Shown here in pieces: positions 1-8,772 of a DNA stretch of 64,000 bases (position 1 is the stretch's first letter; each line of letters begins with the position of its first letter). Under the pieces are notes generated by a model. It did not search any database. It was not told the origin of the DNA and saw only the letters and a program-made list of their open reading frames with translations. Made by a program: the position numbers and the translations under genes. Source of the stretch: Thiomicrorhabdus chilensis DSM 12352 (lineage in GTDB: Bacteria > Pseudomonadota > Gammaproteobacteria > Thiomicrospirales > Thiomicrospiraceae); assembly GCF_000483485.1 (NCBI RefSeq), contig NZ_KI519609.1, forward strand, positions 1,083,460 through 1,147,459, given 5' to 3'.

Positions 1-275
1 TAGAGGAGTTTTCGCAAAATCTGAACGCATTGGAAAGTGCCATTGAGCAAGAGAGCTGGGATGAGGTAAAACTCTTGGCGCATTATATGAAAGGGAATTG
101 TATGGTATTTCAATTGGTTGCTTGGGTTGAGGTGCTCAGAGAGGTTGAAAGCCTTGCTGACAGGGCGTGTCAGTTCGATGAAAGCAAAAAAATATTGCGT
201 TTGAGGTTGAAAACTCTAGAAAAGGCATTAAAACACCTTGAGAATTTGCGGTTAATTCGCGATAATGCTGATTGA
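1..275 (+). CDS. C-terminal end of an Hpt (phosphotransfer) domain protein, cut by the window edge
   Basis: The frame is open from base 3 to the TGA at 273-275, with no convincing start inside the window (only a TTG at 30), so this is the 3' end of a longer gene. The visible peptide of about 90 residues has the pattern of a histidine phosphotransfer domain: an acidic/leucine helix, then LAHYMKGNC, which matches the H-x-x-K-G signature whose His accepts the phosphate. The rest looks like the further helices of the four-helix bundle. Hpt domains relay phosphate between hybrid kinases and response regulators. The LuxR-type regulator 56 bases downstream on the same strand is a likely partner. It could be a stand-alone Hpt protein or the tail of a hybrid sensor kinase; the sequence here cannot decide. 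Confidence 0.7.
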   Translation, partial: EEFSQNLNALESAIEQESWDEVKLLAHYMKGNCMVFQLVAWVEVLREVESLADRACQFDESKKILRLRLKTLEKALKHLENLRLIRDNAD

Positions 276-331
276 AGCGATTGATTCAAAATCGGGGGCG
301 ATGTTGTCCTATATACAGAGGTTAAGGTTCC

Positions 332-985
332 ATGACAAAAAAGATTACGATTTTATTGGCTGAAGATCACAGTTTGGTAAGAGCTGGATTCAAATCGATT
401 CTTCAATCCGAAGAAGACTTCAGCATCGTCGGTGAAGCTGAAGATGGATTGGAATGTCTGGAATTGGTCAGAGCCAAGTCGCCAATGGTGGTGCTGTTGG
501 ACTTATCCATGCCTAAATTAAGTGGGTTGAATGCGATTTCTCACATTAAAAAGCGCTATGCGGATACCAAAATCATTGTCTTGACGGCAGCAGAAACCCC
601 AAGTGTTTGGACCGAGGTTCTGGATTTAGGTGTGAATGGTATCGCCATGAAATCGGTTTCTCAAAAAGAACTGATCTCAGGGGTGCGCAAGGTGGTCAGT
701 GGAGAAACCTTTATTCATTCGGAAATCCAGCCGATTTTGGATGCGGAACTCGACAAATTGTCAGCCAATAAGAAATTGTCGGTGCGTGAAAAGCAAGTCG
801 TCAAATTGGTGGCGGAAGGTTATAAAACCAAAGAGATTGCCGAGATTCTTGAGATTAGTGATCGTACAGTCTCCAAACACCGTGAAAACCTGATGACCAA
901 AATGGGTGTGACTTCCACAGCGGAAATTACCAATTACGCGAATGAATCCGGTTTAACGAAAGTCGGACTCGAAGAGATCGAATAA
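332..985 (+). CDS. NarL/FixJ (LuxR)-type response regulator
   Basis: This is a 217-residue two-domain response regulator. The receiver domain (about 5-120) has the acidic pair at E11/D12, the phosphoacceptor D57 in LLDLSMP, T85 in VLTA and K107. After a linker, a LuxR-type helix-turn-helix occupies about 148-205, starting LSVREKQVVKLVAEG and containing the recognition helix RTVSKHRENLM. Phosphorylation of D57 should control DNA binding; the target genes are unknown. It starts at ATG 332, 56 bases after the Hpt-containing gene, so the two are probably cotranscribed and form a phosphorelay. A strong intrinsic terminator follows at 1046-1070. Family assignment is secure; partner assignment is inference. 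Confidence 0.9.
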   Translation: MTKKITILLAEDHSLVRAGFKSILQSEEDFSIVGEAEDGLECLELVRAKSPMVVLLDLSMPKLSGLNAISHIKKRYADTKIIVLTAAETPSVWTEVLDLGVNGIAMKSVSQKELISGVRKVVSGETFIHSEIQPILDAELDKLSANKKLSVREKQVVKLVAEGYKTKEIAEILEISDRTVSKHRENLMTKMGVTSTAEITNYANESGLTKVGLEEIE

Positions 986-1045
986 CGTTCGAGTCAACGA
1001 TTCAATTGGAAGTTTATAACGCGATTGATTAGGTTGTCGAGTACA

Positions 1046-1070
1046 GAAAAAGGGCCGAAAGGCCCTTTTT
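1046..1070. terminator. Intrinsic terminator, bidirectional
   Basis: A perfect stem AAAAAGGGCC / GGCCCTTTTT with a GAAA loop. It lies between the convergent response regulator (plus) and DUF5610 gene (minus) and can end both transcripts. Confidence 0.9.
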
Positions 1071-1098
1071 TATTGTATGAGATAATCCCGAGATGGGG

Positions 1099-1839
1099 CT
1101 ATTCCATAAGGTTGTCGGTTTCCCTTTCGGCAGCATCGTCTGCAGTCTTGCTTTGAGTTTCACCGTCTGTTTCAGAGGTGTTCGTTGTTTCAGTTCCAGG
1201 GATTGAAGAGATGCCTAGAAAATCGTTTTTGAAGCGTTCCAAACCTTCCTGTACTTTCTGATATGTCAGGTCGACGGTCTCTTCAATATCACCTTCCAAT
1301 ACTTTTAAGTCCCCCAATACGTCTTTGGCTTGACTGAAACCTTGGGTGATTCCGCCACCAATCACATCCAGAAAACGGTTGATGAGCTCTTCACCTTCAA
1401 GCTCGGGATGAGCTTTCTGAAACCCGGCTAAAAATGCCGTACTGCCGTCAATGATGCGTTGAGCGGTATTTTCTGGCGTCCAGTATTCCATGCCGCCTTG
1501 GCTTTTCAACGTCTCTTGGCTGATGGGTTGAAATTCCATTTGTTCGAACTCTGCGCTTAAAATTTCGTTGAGTTTGTCAATCGCTTCCTGGAAGGTGATT
1601 TTCAGGGCGTTTTCCGGAGCACTACTTGAATCGCCAAACAGGTGTGCGACGATGCTTGCCTGATGCTGTTGACGAATAAAAGCGTGAGCATTGACAGCTT
1701 GCTGTGCCGCTTGCTCGGGCAATTCCGGCTGGCCATGAGTCCGTTTCCCTTGATTGTTAGGATTGGCCTGGTCTGTAACATTGCCACTGTTCTTTTGGTA
1801 AGCGTTCAGCATGCCGTTGTTGATTGATTGAATGGCCAT
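1099..1839 (-). CDS. DUF5610 domain protein
   Basis: A 246-residue soluble protein with no signal peptide or membrane segment. The central part (about 70-205) carries the hallmarks I associate with DUF5610: TPENTAQRIIDGSTAFLAGF, then HPELEGEELINRFLDVIGGGI and a helical stretch ending LTYQKVQEGLERF. The N-terminus is Gln/Asn-rich and low in complexity, and the last 40 residues are Thr/Glu-rich and probably disordered. The family is common in flagellated Gammaproteobacteria, but I know no established function. The start at 1839 has a GGAAA ribosome site. It is a single-gene unit, closed by the shared terminator at 1046-1070. Confidence 0.75.
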   Translation of the reverse strand: MAIQSINNGMLNAYQKNSGNVTDQANPNNQGKRTHGQPELPEQAAQQAVNAHAFIRQQHQASIVAHLFGDSSSAPENALKITFQEAIDKLNEILSAEFEQMEFQPISQETLKSQGGMEYWTPENTAQRIIDGSTAFLAGFQKAHPELEGEELINRFLDVIGGGITQGFSQAKDVLGDLKVLEGDIEETVDLTYQKVQEGLERFKNDFLGISSIPGTETTNTSETDGETQSKTADDAAERETDNLME

Positions 1840-2121
1840 CTGAATTTCCTTTATATACGTTTTGCTTTAAACCATAAAGCGCTATATTACGCTTTATAGG
1901 AGTTTATGGTTGTTGATCCTCACCAAGCCTAGCGGGCAGACATTCGGTTTCATCGATGTCTAAAAATGGCTTTGGATTTCAGCTTGTAGGAGATTTATCG
2001 GCAGACTCTCAGAACTCTTTAGTTGAAACTGCAATCGTTTGTTGATAAGCCCAAGCAAAAAGCGTTAAATTCTGGTATTATCCCGGTTTATTTTTTAACC
2101 TTACGAGAAAGGTCTAAATAC

Positions 2122-3217
2122 ATGGAATTAAACCCAATTTATAGTCGAATGGAAGACTACCAAGCACGTACCAGTGTGCTGAGGGGGTATCTTTGACTAT
2201 GAAACCAAATCGGAGCGTTTAGTCGAGGTTTTACGCGAATTGGAAGATCCGGCGATTTGGAATCAGCCGGAAAAGGCGCAATCTTTAGGAAAAGAAAAAT
2301 CGCAACTAGAGAATATTGTCGCGACCATTGATGAACTTGAAAGCGGTCTGGACTCCTGTAAAGAGCTGGTCGAATTGGCTGAAATGGAAGAAGATCATGA
2401 AATGATCGGCGAAGTCGAGACCGAACTTGAGAGTTTGGGAACCAAGCTGGAGAAACTCGAATTTCAGAGAATGTTTTCCGGTGAACTGGACGCCAACAAC
2501 TGTTATGTTGAGATCCAGTCGGGATCCGGCGGAACCGAAGCCCAGGATTGGGCCAACATGTTATTGAGAATGTATTTGCGTTGGGCGGAATCGCATGGCT
2601 TTAAGGCGGAACTGTTGGAAGTGACCGATGGCGACGTAGCCGGTATTAAAGGGGCGACCATCCATGTTCAGGGTGATTACGCCTTTGGCTGGCTAAGAAC
2701 AGAAACCGGGGTGCACCGTCTGGTTCGTAAATCGCCGTTTGATTCGGGCAATCGACGCCACACTTCCTTTGCTTCGGTATTCATTTCGCCGGAAATCGAC
2801 GACAGTTTTGAAATTGACATCAATCCGGCAGATTTGCGCATTGATGTGTATCGCGCCAGCGGTGCCGGTGGACAGCATGTAAACAAAACCGAATCTGCGG
2901 TGCGTATCACACATTTGCCGACCAATACCGTGACCCAGTGTCAGAACGGCCGTTCGCAGCACCAGAACAAGGCTGAAGCGATGAAACAGCTGCGTGCTAA
3001 ATTGTATGAACTGGAAATGCTGAGTCGCAATGCAGAAAAGCAGGCGATGGAAGAATCCAAGTCGGATATCGGCTGGGGAAGCCAGATTCGTTCTTATGTG
3101 TTGGATTCCGGACGCATCAAAGATTTGCGCACCGGCGTCGAAACCGGAAATACCACGGCGGTATTGGACGGCGATCTGGATCAGTTTATTGTCGCCAGTT
3201 TGAAAGCCGGTATTTAA
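2122..3217 (+). CDS. prfB: Peptide chain release factor 2, with programmed +1 frameshift
   Basis: RF2 recognises UGA and UAA and triggers peptide release. The gene starts at ATG 2122 and reads 24 codons to an in-frame TGA at 2194-2196; translation continues in the +1 frame from 2195, giving about 364 residues (E. coli RF2: 365). The recoding site is the classic one: internal Shine-Dalgarno AGGGGG (2182-2187), slippery CTT, then TGAC, so RF2 level controls its own synthesis. Downstream are the GGQ-containing region ([21 protein letters not shown]) and the SPF tripeptide (VRKSPFDSG), the stop-codon discriminator. A CAGGCCTG element lies between this gene and lysS. Confidence 0.97.
2182..2197 (+). 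promoter_or_regulatory. RF2 autoregulatory frameshift site
   Basis: AGGGGG followed by TAT CTT TGA C: a Shine-Dalgarno-like stimulator three bases before the CTT slip codon and a UGA with a 3' C, a weak termination context. When RF2 is scarce, the ribosome slips +1 and makes full-length RF2. Confidence 0.95.
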
Positions 3218-3245
3218 GAGATTTAAGAAATTACAGAAAATTAAC

Positions 3246-3261
3246 CAGGCCTGCTCATTTT
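3246..3261 (+). repeat. CAGGCCTG element, one arm (CTC-ATTTT)
   Basis: Core 3246-3253 plus the arm ATTTT after a three-base spacer. It lies between prfB and lysS, 28 bases after the prfB stop. Confidence 0.8.
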
Positions 3262-3321
3262 GAAATGCGTTAAAAATGAAGCCGGTCGGGTTCCATTCAA
3301 GAATTGAAAGAGAGTGATCTA

Positions 3322-4833
3322 ATGTCAGAAACACAAACCAACGTGCCTGAAGTCGATGAGCATAAAATCATTGCAGAGCGCCGTGCCAAACTGGACGCTT
3401 TGAGAAAAATCGGGCATTCCTATCCCAATACTTACCGACGTGAAGATAACGCCGTCGATTTGCATGCGCAATATGACGAGTTTAGCAAAGAAGCCTTGGC
3501 TGAAGCCGAGCCGGTTCGTGTCAAAGTAGCCGGACGCATGATGTTGCGCCGCATTATGGGGAAAGCCAGTTTCGCGACCTTGCAGGATCACACCGGACGT
3601 ATTCAGGTCTATGTAACACGCGATGAGCTGCCGGAAGGTTTCTACAACGAGCAGTTCAAAAAGTGGGATCTGGGTGACATTGTCGGTGCAGAAGGCTATC
3701 TGTTTAAAACCAATACCGGAGAACTGTCGATTCATGTTGAGCACATCGAATTGATCACCAAATCGATTCGCCCATTGCCAGACAAGTTCCACGGTCTTCA
3801 GGACCAGGAAGTCAAATACCGTCAGCGTTACATCGATTTGATCGTCAACCAGGAGAGTCGTGAAACCTTTATGCTGCGTTCAAAGATTGTCCAGCATGTG
3901 CGTAACTTCTTGATCGAGAAAGGTTTTATGGAAGTTGAAACGCCGATGATGCATGTGATTCCTGGTGGTGCGACGGCCAAGCCATTCAACACCCATCACA
4001 ATGCGCTCGACATGCCTCTGTATCTGCGTATTGCGCCGGAGTTGTATTTGAAGCGTTTGGTAGTGGGCGGTTTTGAAAAGGTGTTTGAAATCAACCGTTC
4101 TTTTCGTAATGAAGGGCTTTCAACGCGCCATAACCCGGAATTCACGATGGTTGAGTTCTACGCGGCTTACACCGATTATCATCAGTTGATGGATTATACC
4201 GAAGAGTTGTTGAAAGAGTTGGCTGAGTTGACCGTTGGTTCGACGCAGGTGCCTTATCAAGGGCAGGTATTTGATTTTGGTAAGCCGTTTGCACGTTTGA
4301 CCATGAAAGACGCGATTTTGAAATACAACCCGTCCGCCAAAGTGGAGCAGTTGGACGATTTGGAATCGGCCCGCGAACTGGCTAAGTCGTTGAATGTTCA
4401 TGTGGAAGAATCTTACGGTTTAGGTAAGATCATGACGGAAATTTTTGAAGAGACGGCGGAAGAGAAGTTGATGGATCCGACGTTCATCACCGAATATCCG
4501 GCGGAAGTTTCACCTTTGGCGCGCCGTAACGATGAAGACCCGTTCATTACCGACCGTTTCGAGTTGTTTATCGGTGGCCGCGAATTGGCTAACGGTTTCA
4601 ACGAGTTGAACGATGCCGAAGACCAGGCGGAACGTTTCAAGGCTCAGGTTGAGGCTAAGGATGCCGGTGACGACGAAGCCATGCATTTTGACGAAGACTA
4701 CATTACCGCACTCGAGCACGGGATGCCGCCGACCGCTGGGGAAGGGATTGGGATTGACCGATTGGTGATGCTCTTTACCGATAAGCCGACCATTCGCGAT
4801 GTGCTCTTGTTCCCGCACATGCGTCCGGCGTAA
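3322..4833 (+). CDS. lysS: Lysyl-tRNA synthetase, class II
   Basis: Charges tRNA-Lys with lysine. The product is 503 residues from ATG 3322, close to the E. coli length of 505; an in-frame TTG at 3304 is less likely because ATG 3322 is preceded by an AAAGAGAG ribosome site. The N-terminal OB fold (about 60-165) has [21 protein letters not shown]. The class II core carries motif 2 ([26 protein letters not shown]) and motif 3 ([14 protein letters not shown]) near the C-terminus. Gene order prfB-lysS is common in Proteobacteria and the two are probably cotranscribed. It ends in a strong intrinsic terminator, followed by an inverted pair of CAGGCCTG elements. Confidence 0.97.
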   Translation: MSETQTNVPEVDEHKIIAERRAKLDALRKIGHSYPNTYRREDNAVDLHAQYDEFSKEALAEAEPVRVKVAGRMMLRRIMGKASFATLQDHTGRIQVYVTRDELPEGFYNEQFKKWDLGDIVGAEGYLFKTNTGELSIHVEHIELITKSIRPLPDKFHGLQDQEVKYRQRYIDLIVNQESRETFMLRSKIVQHVRNFLIEKGFMEVETPMMHVIPGGATAKPFNTHHNALDMPLYLRIAPELYLKRLVVGGFEKVFEINRSFRNEGLSTRHNPEFTMVEFYAAYTDYHQLMDYTEELLKELAELTVGSTQVPYQGQVFDFGKPFARLTMKDAILKYNPSAKVEQLDDLESARELAKSLNVHVEESYGLGKIMTEIFEETAEEKLMDPTFITEYPAEVSPLARRNDEDPFITDRFELFIGGRELANGFNELNDAEDQAERFKAQVEAKDAGDDEAMHFDEDYITALEHGMPPTAGEGIGIDRLVMLFTDKPTIRDVLLFPHMRPA

Positions 4834-4856
4834 TCCAATACCGTTGTTTTGATATG

Positions 4857-4884
4857 AAAAACCCGCTGTAAAGCGGGTTTTTTT
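4857..4884 (+). terminator. Intrinsic terminator of lysS
   Basis: Stem AACCCGC / GCGGGTT with a TGTAAA loop, flanked by AAAA before and a run of T after. It starts about 25 bases past the lysS stop. Confidence 0.9.
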
Positions 4885-4919
4885 ATGGGGGAGGGGTTTA
4901 TGCCTGCAAGCGTTATTGG

Positions 4920-4960
4920 AAAATCGGCAGGCCTGTGTTCTTAACAGGCCTGCCGGTTTT
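4920..4960. repeat. Inverted pair of CAGGCCTG elements
   Basis: Two full elements in opposite orientation: AAAA-T-CGG before the core at 4928-4935, and the core at 4945-4952 followed by CCG-GTTTT. Nine bases separate the cores. Together they form a long hairpin with A on the left and T on the right, like a bidirectional terminator, between the convergent genes lysS and ygfZ. Confidence 0.85.
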
Positions 4961-4986
4961 GAAGTGGCAAAATAGAGTTAAAAACA

Positions 4987-6072
4987 TTATTCGTCAGTCA
5001 GGCTGTAAGGCATGGGTTCGATGATGGCGGCTTTCCCAGATTCGGTCATCAAGTTGCCTTCGACGCTTTCCAAAGGCTTCAGGCTGGCCACCGCCAGACA
5101 GCGTGTGCCACTGAGCACATCCGGGTTGGCGCTGATCACGTCGAAACTATGGGTTTTGCCGGCGCTGTCCTTTAGCTTAAGCGTTTCACCCGCGGAAAGT
5201 GACAGTGCCTCTTCCAAGTGAAGACGCAGCATGCGTTTGGTGACTTTGCCACGGTAGTGAATGCGGGCGATGATTTCCTGTCCGGGAAAGCAACCTTTTT
5301 TGAAGTTGATGGCATTGAGTTTGTCCAGGTTCAGAAATTGCGCCATGAGGGTGCCACTGTTGGCACGGGTGATTTCGGGAATGCCTGCGGCGATATTCAA
5401 TAGGCGCCAATCTTGTGAGTTGGTAAAGTCGCAGTTGTCGCGAAGTTTCAACCAGGCCTGCTGAATCTGATCGGCCGGGCCGAAGAGATCATATTTGTGG
5501 TAGGGTCCTGGAACCTTGACCACGCAAACCTGCTCCATGCCTTCCATTTCAACCAGTCCGGTTTCGTAAACTTCTTTGACTTTGGTGTTCAGGCGTCTTT
5601 GGATGTCCAAGTCGCCAAACTCGCCACCGTAACCGATGTGGACCAGATGATCATGGGCATCGGTTACTTGAACATCTGAGCGCAATACAAACATGCTCAG
5701 GCGTTTTTGAATGGCGGACTGCAGCGAGCCTTCAAAACTCAGATAGAAGTCATTTTGGTATTTGAAAATCAAGAATACCGCCAGTACATTGCCTTTCGGA
5801 TCGCAGTATGAGGAAAGTTGTGCGTTCTGATCGGTTACTTCGGCTAGGTCGGCGGTCAACTGTCCTTGCAGAAAGTCAAAAGCATCGCTGCCGCTGACCT
5901 TTAGTAGCGCCTGCTCATTCAAGCTGGTGAGAACCGGGCCGTGTTTAATCAGATAACGTTCCACCTCGGCATGACCAAAGGTTACAATTTTGCCGTGTTC
6001 GTCCAATTGTGCACCTTGTTCCGTTAAAAAGGCCTGCCAGGATGTTTGGGTTGTTTCATTCAGATCGGTCAT
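4987..6072 (-). CDS. ygfZ: YgfZ/GcvT-family folate-dependent Fe-S cluster and tRNA-modification protein
   Basis: A 361-residue member of the GcvT-related COG0354 family, which binds tetrahydrofolate and helps maintain Fe-S enzymes, including tRNA thiolation enzymes such as MiaB. The diagnostic motif KGCFPGQEIIARIHYRGKV, with the conserved Cys in K-G-C-x-x-G-Q-E, lies near residues 260-278. N-terminal GcvT-like parts include SGSDAFDFLQGQLTADL. The start at 6072 is ATG with AAGGAT upstream. It stands alone, convergent with lysS, which is common for this gene. Function is assigned from the family. Confidence 0.88.
   Translation of the reverse strand: MTDLNETTQTSWQAFLTEQGAQLDEHGKIVTFGHAEVERYLIKHGPVLTSLNEQALLKVSGSDAFDFLQGQLTADLAEVTDQNAQLSSYCDPKGNVLAVFLIFKYQNDFYLSFEGSLQSAIQKRLSMFVLRSDVQVTDAHDHLVHIGYGGEFGDLDIQRRLNTKVKEVYETGLVEMEGMEQVCVVKVPGPYHKYDLFGPADQIQQAWLKLRDNCDFTNSQDWRLLNIAAGIPEITRANSGTLMAQFLNLDKLNAINFKKGCFPGQEIIARIHYRGKVTKRMLRLHLEEALSLSAGETLKLKDSAGKTHSFDVISANPDVLSGTRCLAVASLKPLESVEGNLMTESGKAAIIEPMPYSLTDE
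5453..5460. repeat. CAGGCCTG core inside ygfZ
   Basis: Exact core without a complete T arm (followed by CTG-AATCT). Confidence 0.6.
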
Positions 6073-6189
6073 GGTTTATCCTTGCTATTTCGATGTGCTG
6101 AAATGATACCTTAGAGGCACTAATTCACAAAGTCTCAGGGTTAGATTAATGGAATAAGAAGTAATAAATAGACGCATTCAGGGAATTGC

Positions 6190-6231
6190 ATTTGAATTTT
6201 ATGGGGGAAGACAGTAGTATTTGAATTTTAT
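6190..6231 (+). repeat. Direct repeat of ATTTGAATTTTAT upstream of cheW
   Basis: The 13-base unit occurs at 6190-6202 and 6219-6231, 29 bases apart start to start, in the 235-base gap between the divergent ygfZ and cheW genes. It could be a regulator site or A/T-rich promoter sequence; nothing shows which. Confidence 0.45.
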
Positions 6232-6307
6232 TGCATTGTGCACATGGGGCGGTGACCGGCCATATTTGGGTGGCGGCATGGTTCCGTAGCTAACTGGAGA
6301 CAAACTC

Positions 6308-6868
6308 GTGTCTGAAACGAAAAAAGATTTTTTGACGTTCCGTTTGGGAAAAGAAGAATATGCGGTTGAGATTCTTCGTGTTCAGGAAATAAGAGGTTGG
6401 GAGACGCCTTCTCCTTTGCCGAATGTGCCCAAATTTGTTAAAGGCGTGGTCGACTTGCGTGGCAGTGTTGTGCCAATCCTGGATCTGAGGGAGAAGTTTC
6501 ACCTGAATGTCTCTTATGATGCGACGACCGTGGTCATTGTCGTGCATGTGTTTACCTCACAGGGCGAGCGCGTGGTTGGCCTGGTTGTGGATGCGGTCTC
6601 GGATGTGCAACAGTTTGATATGGCTTCTTTGCAACCGGCGCCGGATGTGGCGACTTCGATCGAGAATCAGTTCATTTTAGGCTTAACCACGCTGGTTGAG
6701 GAAGCGGATAAAAACCAGAATGAAGCTGGCACCCATGATCAGCAGGGTCGTGTTACCGGCAAAGGCAGCATGGTGATTCTGATTGATATTGATAAGTTGG
6801 CTTCCGATGGTTTGATTGAGCAGGTCGCCAACGCTCAAAATCATAATATGCCGACCGGCAATGGTTGA
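6308..6868 (+). CDS. cheW: Chemotaxis coupling protein CheW
   Basis: A single CheW domain of 186 residues that links chemoreceptors to the kinase CheA. Diagnostic segments are FRLGKEEYAVEILRVQEIRGW (about 11-31), PKFVKGVVDLRGSVVPILDLREKF (about 41-64), and VVGLVVDAVSDV (about 88-99). A stretch of about 30 residues near 135-160 (EEADKNQNEAGTHDQQG) is more polar than usual and may be a surface insertion before the last strand (GSMVILIDIDKL). The start is GTG 6308, preceded by ACTGGAG; a stop codon lies just upstream in frame, so no earlier start is possible. It stands alone, not in a che operon. Confidence 0.93.
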   Translation: MSETKKDFLTFRLGKEEYAVEILRVQEIRGWETPSPLPNVPKFVKGVVDLRGSVVPILDLREKFHLNVSYDATTVVIVVHVFTSQGERVVGLVVDAVSDVQQFDMASLQPAPDVATSIENQFILGLTTLVEEADKNQNEAGTHDQQGRVTGKGSMVILIDIDKLASDGLIEQVANAQNHNMPTGNG

Positions 6869-6934
6869 GGCAACTTGCCTTACTTGTCTTTAGTGGAAAC
6901 CATCGTTTTCTTTGAATGAAGCTCGAATGAGATC

Positions 6935-6967
6935 AAAAAAGCCGGCGCTTAATGCGCCGGCTTTTTT
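6935..6967. terminator. Intrinsic terminator between cheW and nadB
   Basis: AAAAAAGCCGGCGC / GCGCCGGCTTTTTT around a TTAAT loop. It is fully symmetrical, so it can serve both convergent genes. Confidence 0.93.
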
Positions 6968-6976
6968 GCATAGGCG

Positions 6977-8584
6977 CTATGGGCGTTTATCTTTTTTGGG
7001 TTTCAGGATGGTTGGCTTGGCTTTTTTCAGGGTGTTTGGATAATCCAGATTGTAGTGCAGGCCTCGGCTCTCTTTGCGTTTCTGGGCGCTTTTCACCATC
7101 AATTCCGATACCTGAGCCAGGTTGCGCAATTCCAGCAGGTCACTGTGCACGGTGTGTTCGTGATAATATTCATTGATTTCTTTCTGCAGGTTTTTAATGC
7201 GTTGGCGGGCTCTCTGCAAGCGCTTGTTGGTACGCACTATGCCGACATAGTCCCACATGACGCGGCGTAACTCGTCCCAGTCATGCGCGACCAATATTTT
7301 CTCTTGGGGATCGGTAACATGACTGCTGTCCCATGGTTTTGGGGCTTCAGTATTGTTGATCTCTTTGTGGTAGCCATCTTCAATGCTCTGTTTTGCCATC
7401 TCCGCAAACACTAAGCCTTCCACTAATGAGTTACTGGCCAGGCGGTTGGCACCGTGCAGCCCGGTGCAGGCCGTTTCACCAATGGCGTATAAGCCTTCAA
7501 GATCGGTTTGGCCGTGCAGGTCGGTGGCGACCCCTCCACAGGTATAGTGTGCGGCGGGTACGACCGGAATTTGTTGTTTGCGGATATCAATCCCGACTTT
7601 GAGGCAACGTTCATAGATGGTTGGGAAGTGTTCCAGAATGAATTCTGGTGATTTGTGCGTGATATCGAGATAAACGCAATCTAGACCGTGTTTTTTCATC
7701 TCCTGGTCGATGGCGCGGGCGACAATGTCCCGGGGAGCCAAATCCTTTCTGGAGTCATATTTTTTCATAAAGGCTGTGCCATTGGGCAGGCGCAAGATGC
7801 CGCCTTCGCCGCGCACGGCCTCGCTGATCAGGAAGGAGCGGTCATTGGGATGGAATAGGCAAGTCGGATGGAACTGATTGAATTCCATGTTCTCCACTGA
7901 GCAGCCGGCGCGCCAGGCCATGGCGATGCCATCACCGGTTGAGGTGTCCGGATTGCTGGTGTAAAGATAAGCCTTGCTGGCGCCGCCGGTAGCCAGAACC
8001 GTAAAGTCTGCCCAGATGTCATACACCGTGTTTTCCAGTTTGTTGAGTACGTAGGCGCCAATGCATCGAGAGCGCTGCCGATTGAGGATCAGGTCAATCG
8101 AGATGTGTTCGGGAAGCAGCGTGATATTGGAGTGTTGTTCAACCTTTTTGATGAGTGTTTCAGTAAGGGAAAGACCTGTATGATCGGCGGCATGAATCAC
8201 TCTGCGGTGGCTGTGACCGCCTTCTTTGGTCAGGTGGAATGGATAGGTGCACTGCTCTCCTTCGCAACGGCTGAAAGGTACACCCATTTCAATCAATTCT
8301 TTAATGGAACCGGCGGCGTGGCTGGCTACCAATTCAACCGCCTTGGGATCGCACAGCCCGGCACCGGCTTCATCAGTGTCGTGGATGTGAGATTCAATAC
8401 TGTCAAAGGGGTCCAGTACGGCGGCAATGCCGCCTTGTGCATAATGGGTGCTGCCTTCAGATAAAGAGGCTTTGGCGAGGACAGTCACATGGTGGTTTTT
8501 TGCCAGTTTCAAGGCAATGGACAGTCCGGCTATGCCGCTGCCAATCACTAAAATGTCTGTTTTTAGGCTTTTTGAACTGGTCAC
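6977..8584 (-). CDS. nadB: L-aspartate oxidase
   Basis: A flavoenzyme that oxidises L-aspartate to iminoaspartate, the first step of de novo NAD synthesis (with NadA). The product has 535 residues, usual for the family. The N-terminal FAD-binding motif is ILVIGSGIAGLSIALKLA (about 10-27), followed by STHYAQGGIAAVL. Active-site segments EFNQFHPTCLF and HYTCGGVATDLHGQTDLEGLYAIGE are present, and the C-terminal helical domain carries MWDYVGIVRTNKRL. The start is GTG 8584, preceded by AAAGGGA. It is divergent from rseC with about 190 bases between. In many Gammaproteobacteria nadB sits beside rpoE-rseABC; here only rseC remains. Confidence 0.96.
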   Translation of the reverse strand: MTSSKSLKTDILVIGSGIAGLSIALKLAKNHHVTVLAKASLSEGSTHYAQGGIAAVLDPFDSIESHIHDTDEAGAGLCDPKAVELVASHAAGSIKELIEMGVPFSRCEGEQCTYPFHLTKEGGHSHRRVIHAADHTGLSLTETLIKKVEQHSNITLLPEHISIDLILNRQRSRCIGAYVLNKLENTVYDIWADFTVLATGGASKAYLYTSNPDTSTGDGIAMAWRAGCSVENMEFNQFHPTCLFHPNDRSFLISEAVRGEGGILRLPNGTAFMKKYDSRKDLAPRDIVARAIDQEMKKHGLDCVYLDITHKSPEFILEHFPTIYERCLKVGIDIRKQQIPVVPAAHYTCGGVATDLHGQTDLEGLYAIGETACTGLHGANRLASNSLVEGLVFAEMAKQSIEDGYHKEINNTEAPKPWDSSHVTDPQEKILVAHDWDELRRVMWDYVGIVRTNKRLQRARQRIKNLQKEINEYYHEHTVHSDLLELRNLAQVSELMVKSAQKRKESRGLHYNLDYPNTLKKAKPTILKPKKDKRP

Positions 8585-8772
8585 TCGATTCCCTTTGGAT
8601 TGTGGTGGGGCTTGAAGCTAACGGACTCATCGTGAAAGTCGTTTGGCGTTTTAATAAGAGTTTATTGTCCCCATGAACGGATGACTATTATAGAGAAATG
8701 CCGGGTTTAAGCGAAAGTTTTGTGTTAGTTTATGAATTTGATTTTATCAGTTTACAGGATGTGTTGAGTGCC

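Noticed and set aside
2194-2196. prfB as a broken gene
   Set aside because: The TGA sits in the standard RF2 recoding site (AGGGGG, CTT TGA C), so it is programmed, not a lesion.
4928-4952. CAGGCCTG elements as known uptake sequences
   Set aside because: They do not match the Neisseria (GCCGTCTGAA) or Haemophilus (AAGTGCGGT) motifs, so I report them as a separate, unproven element.
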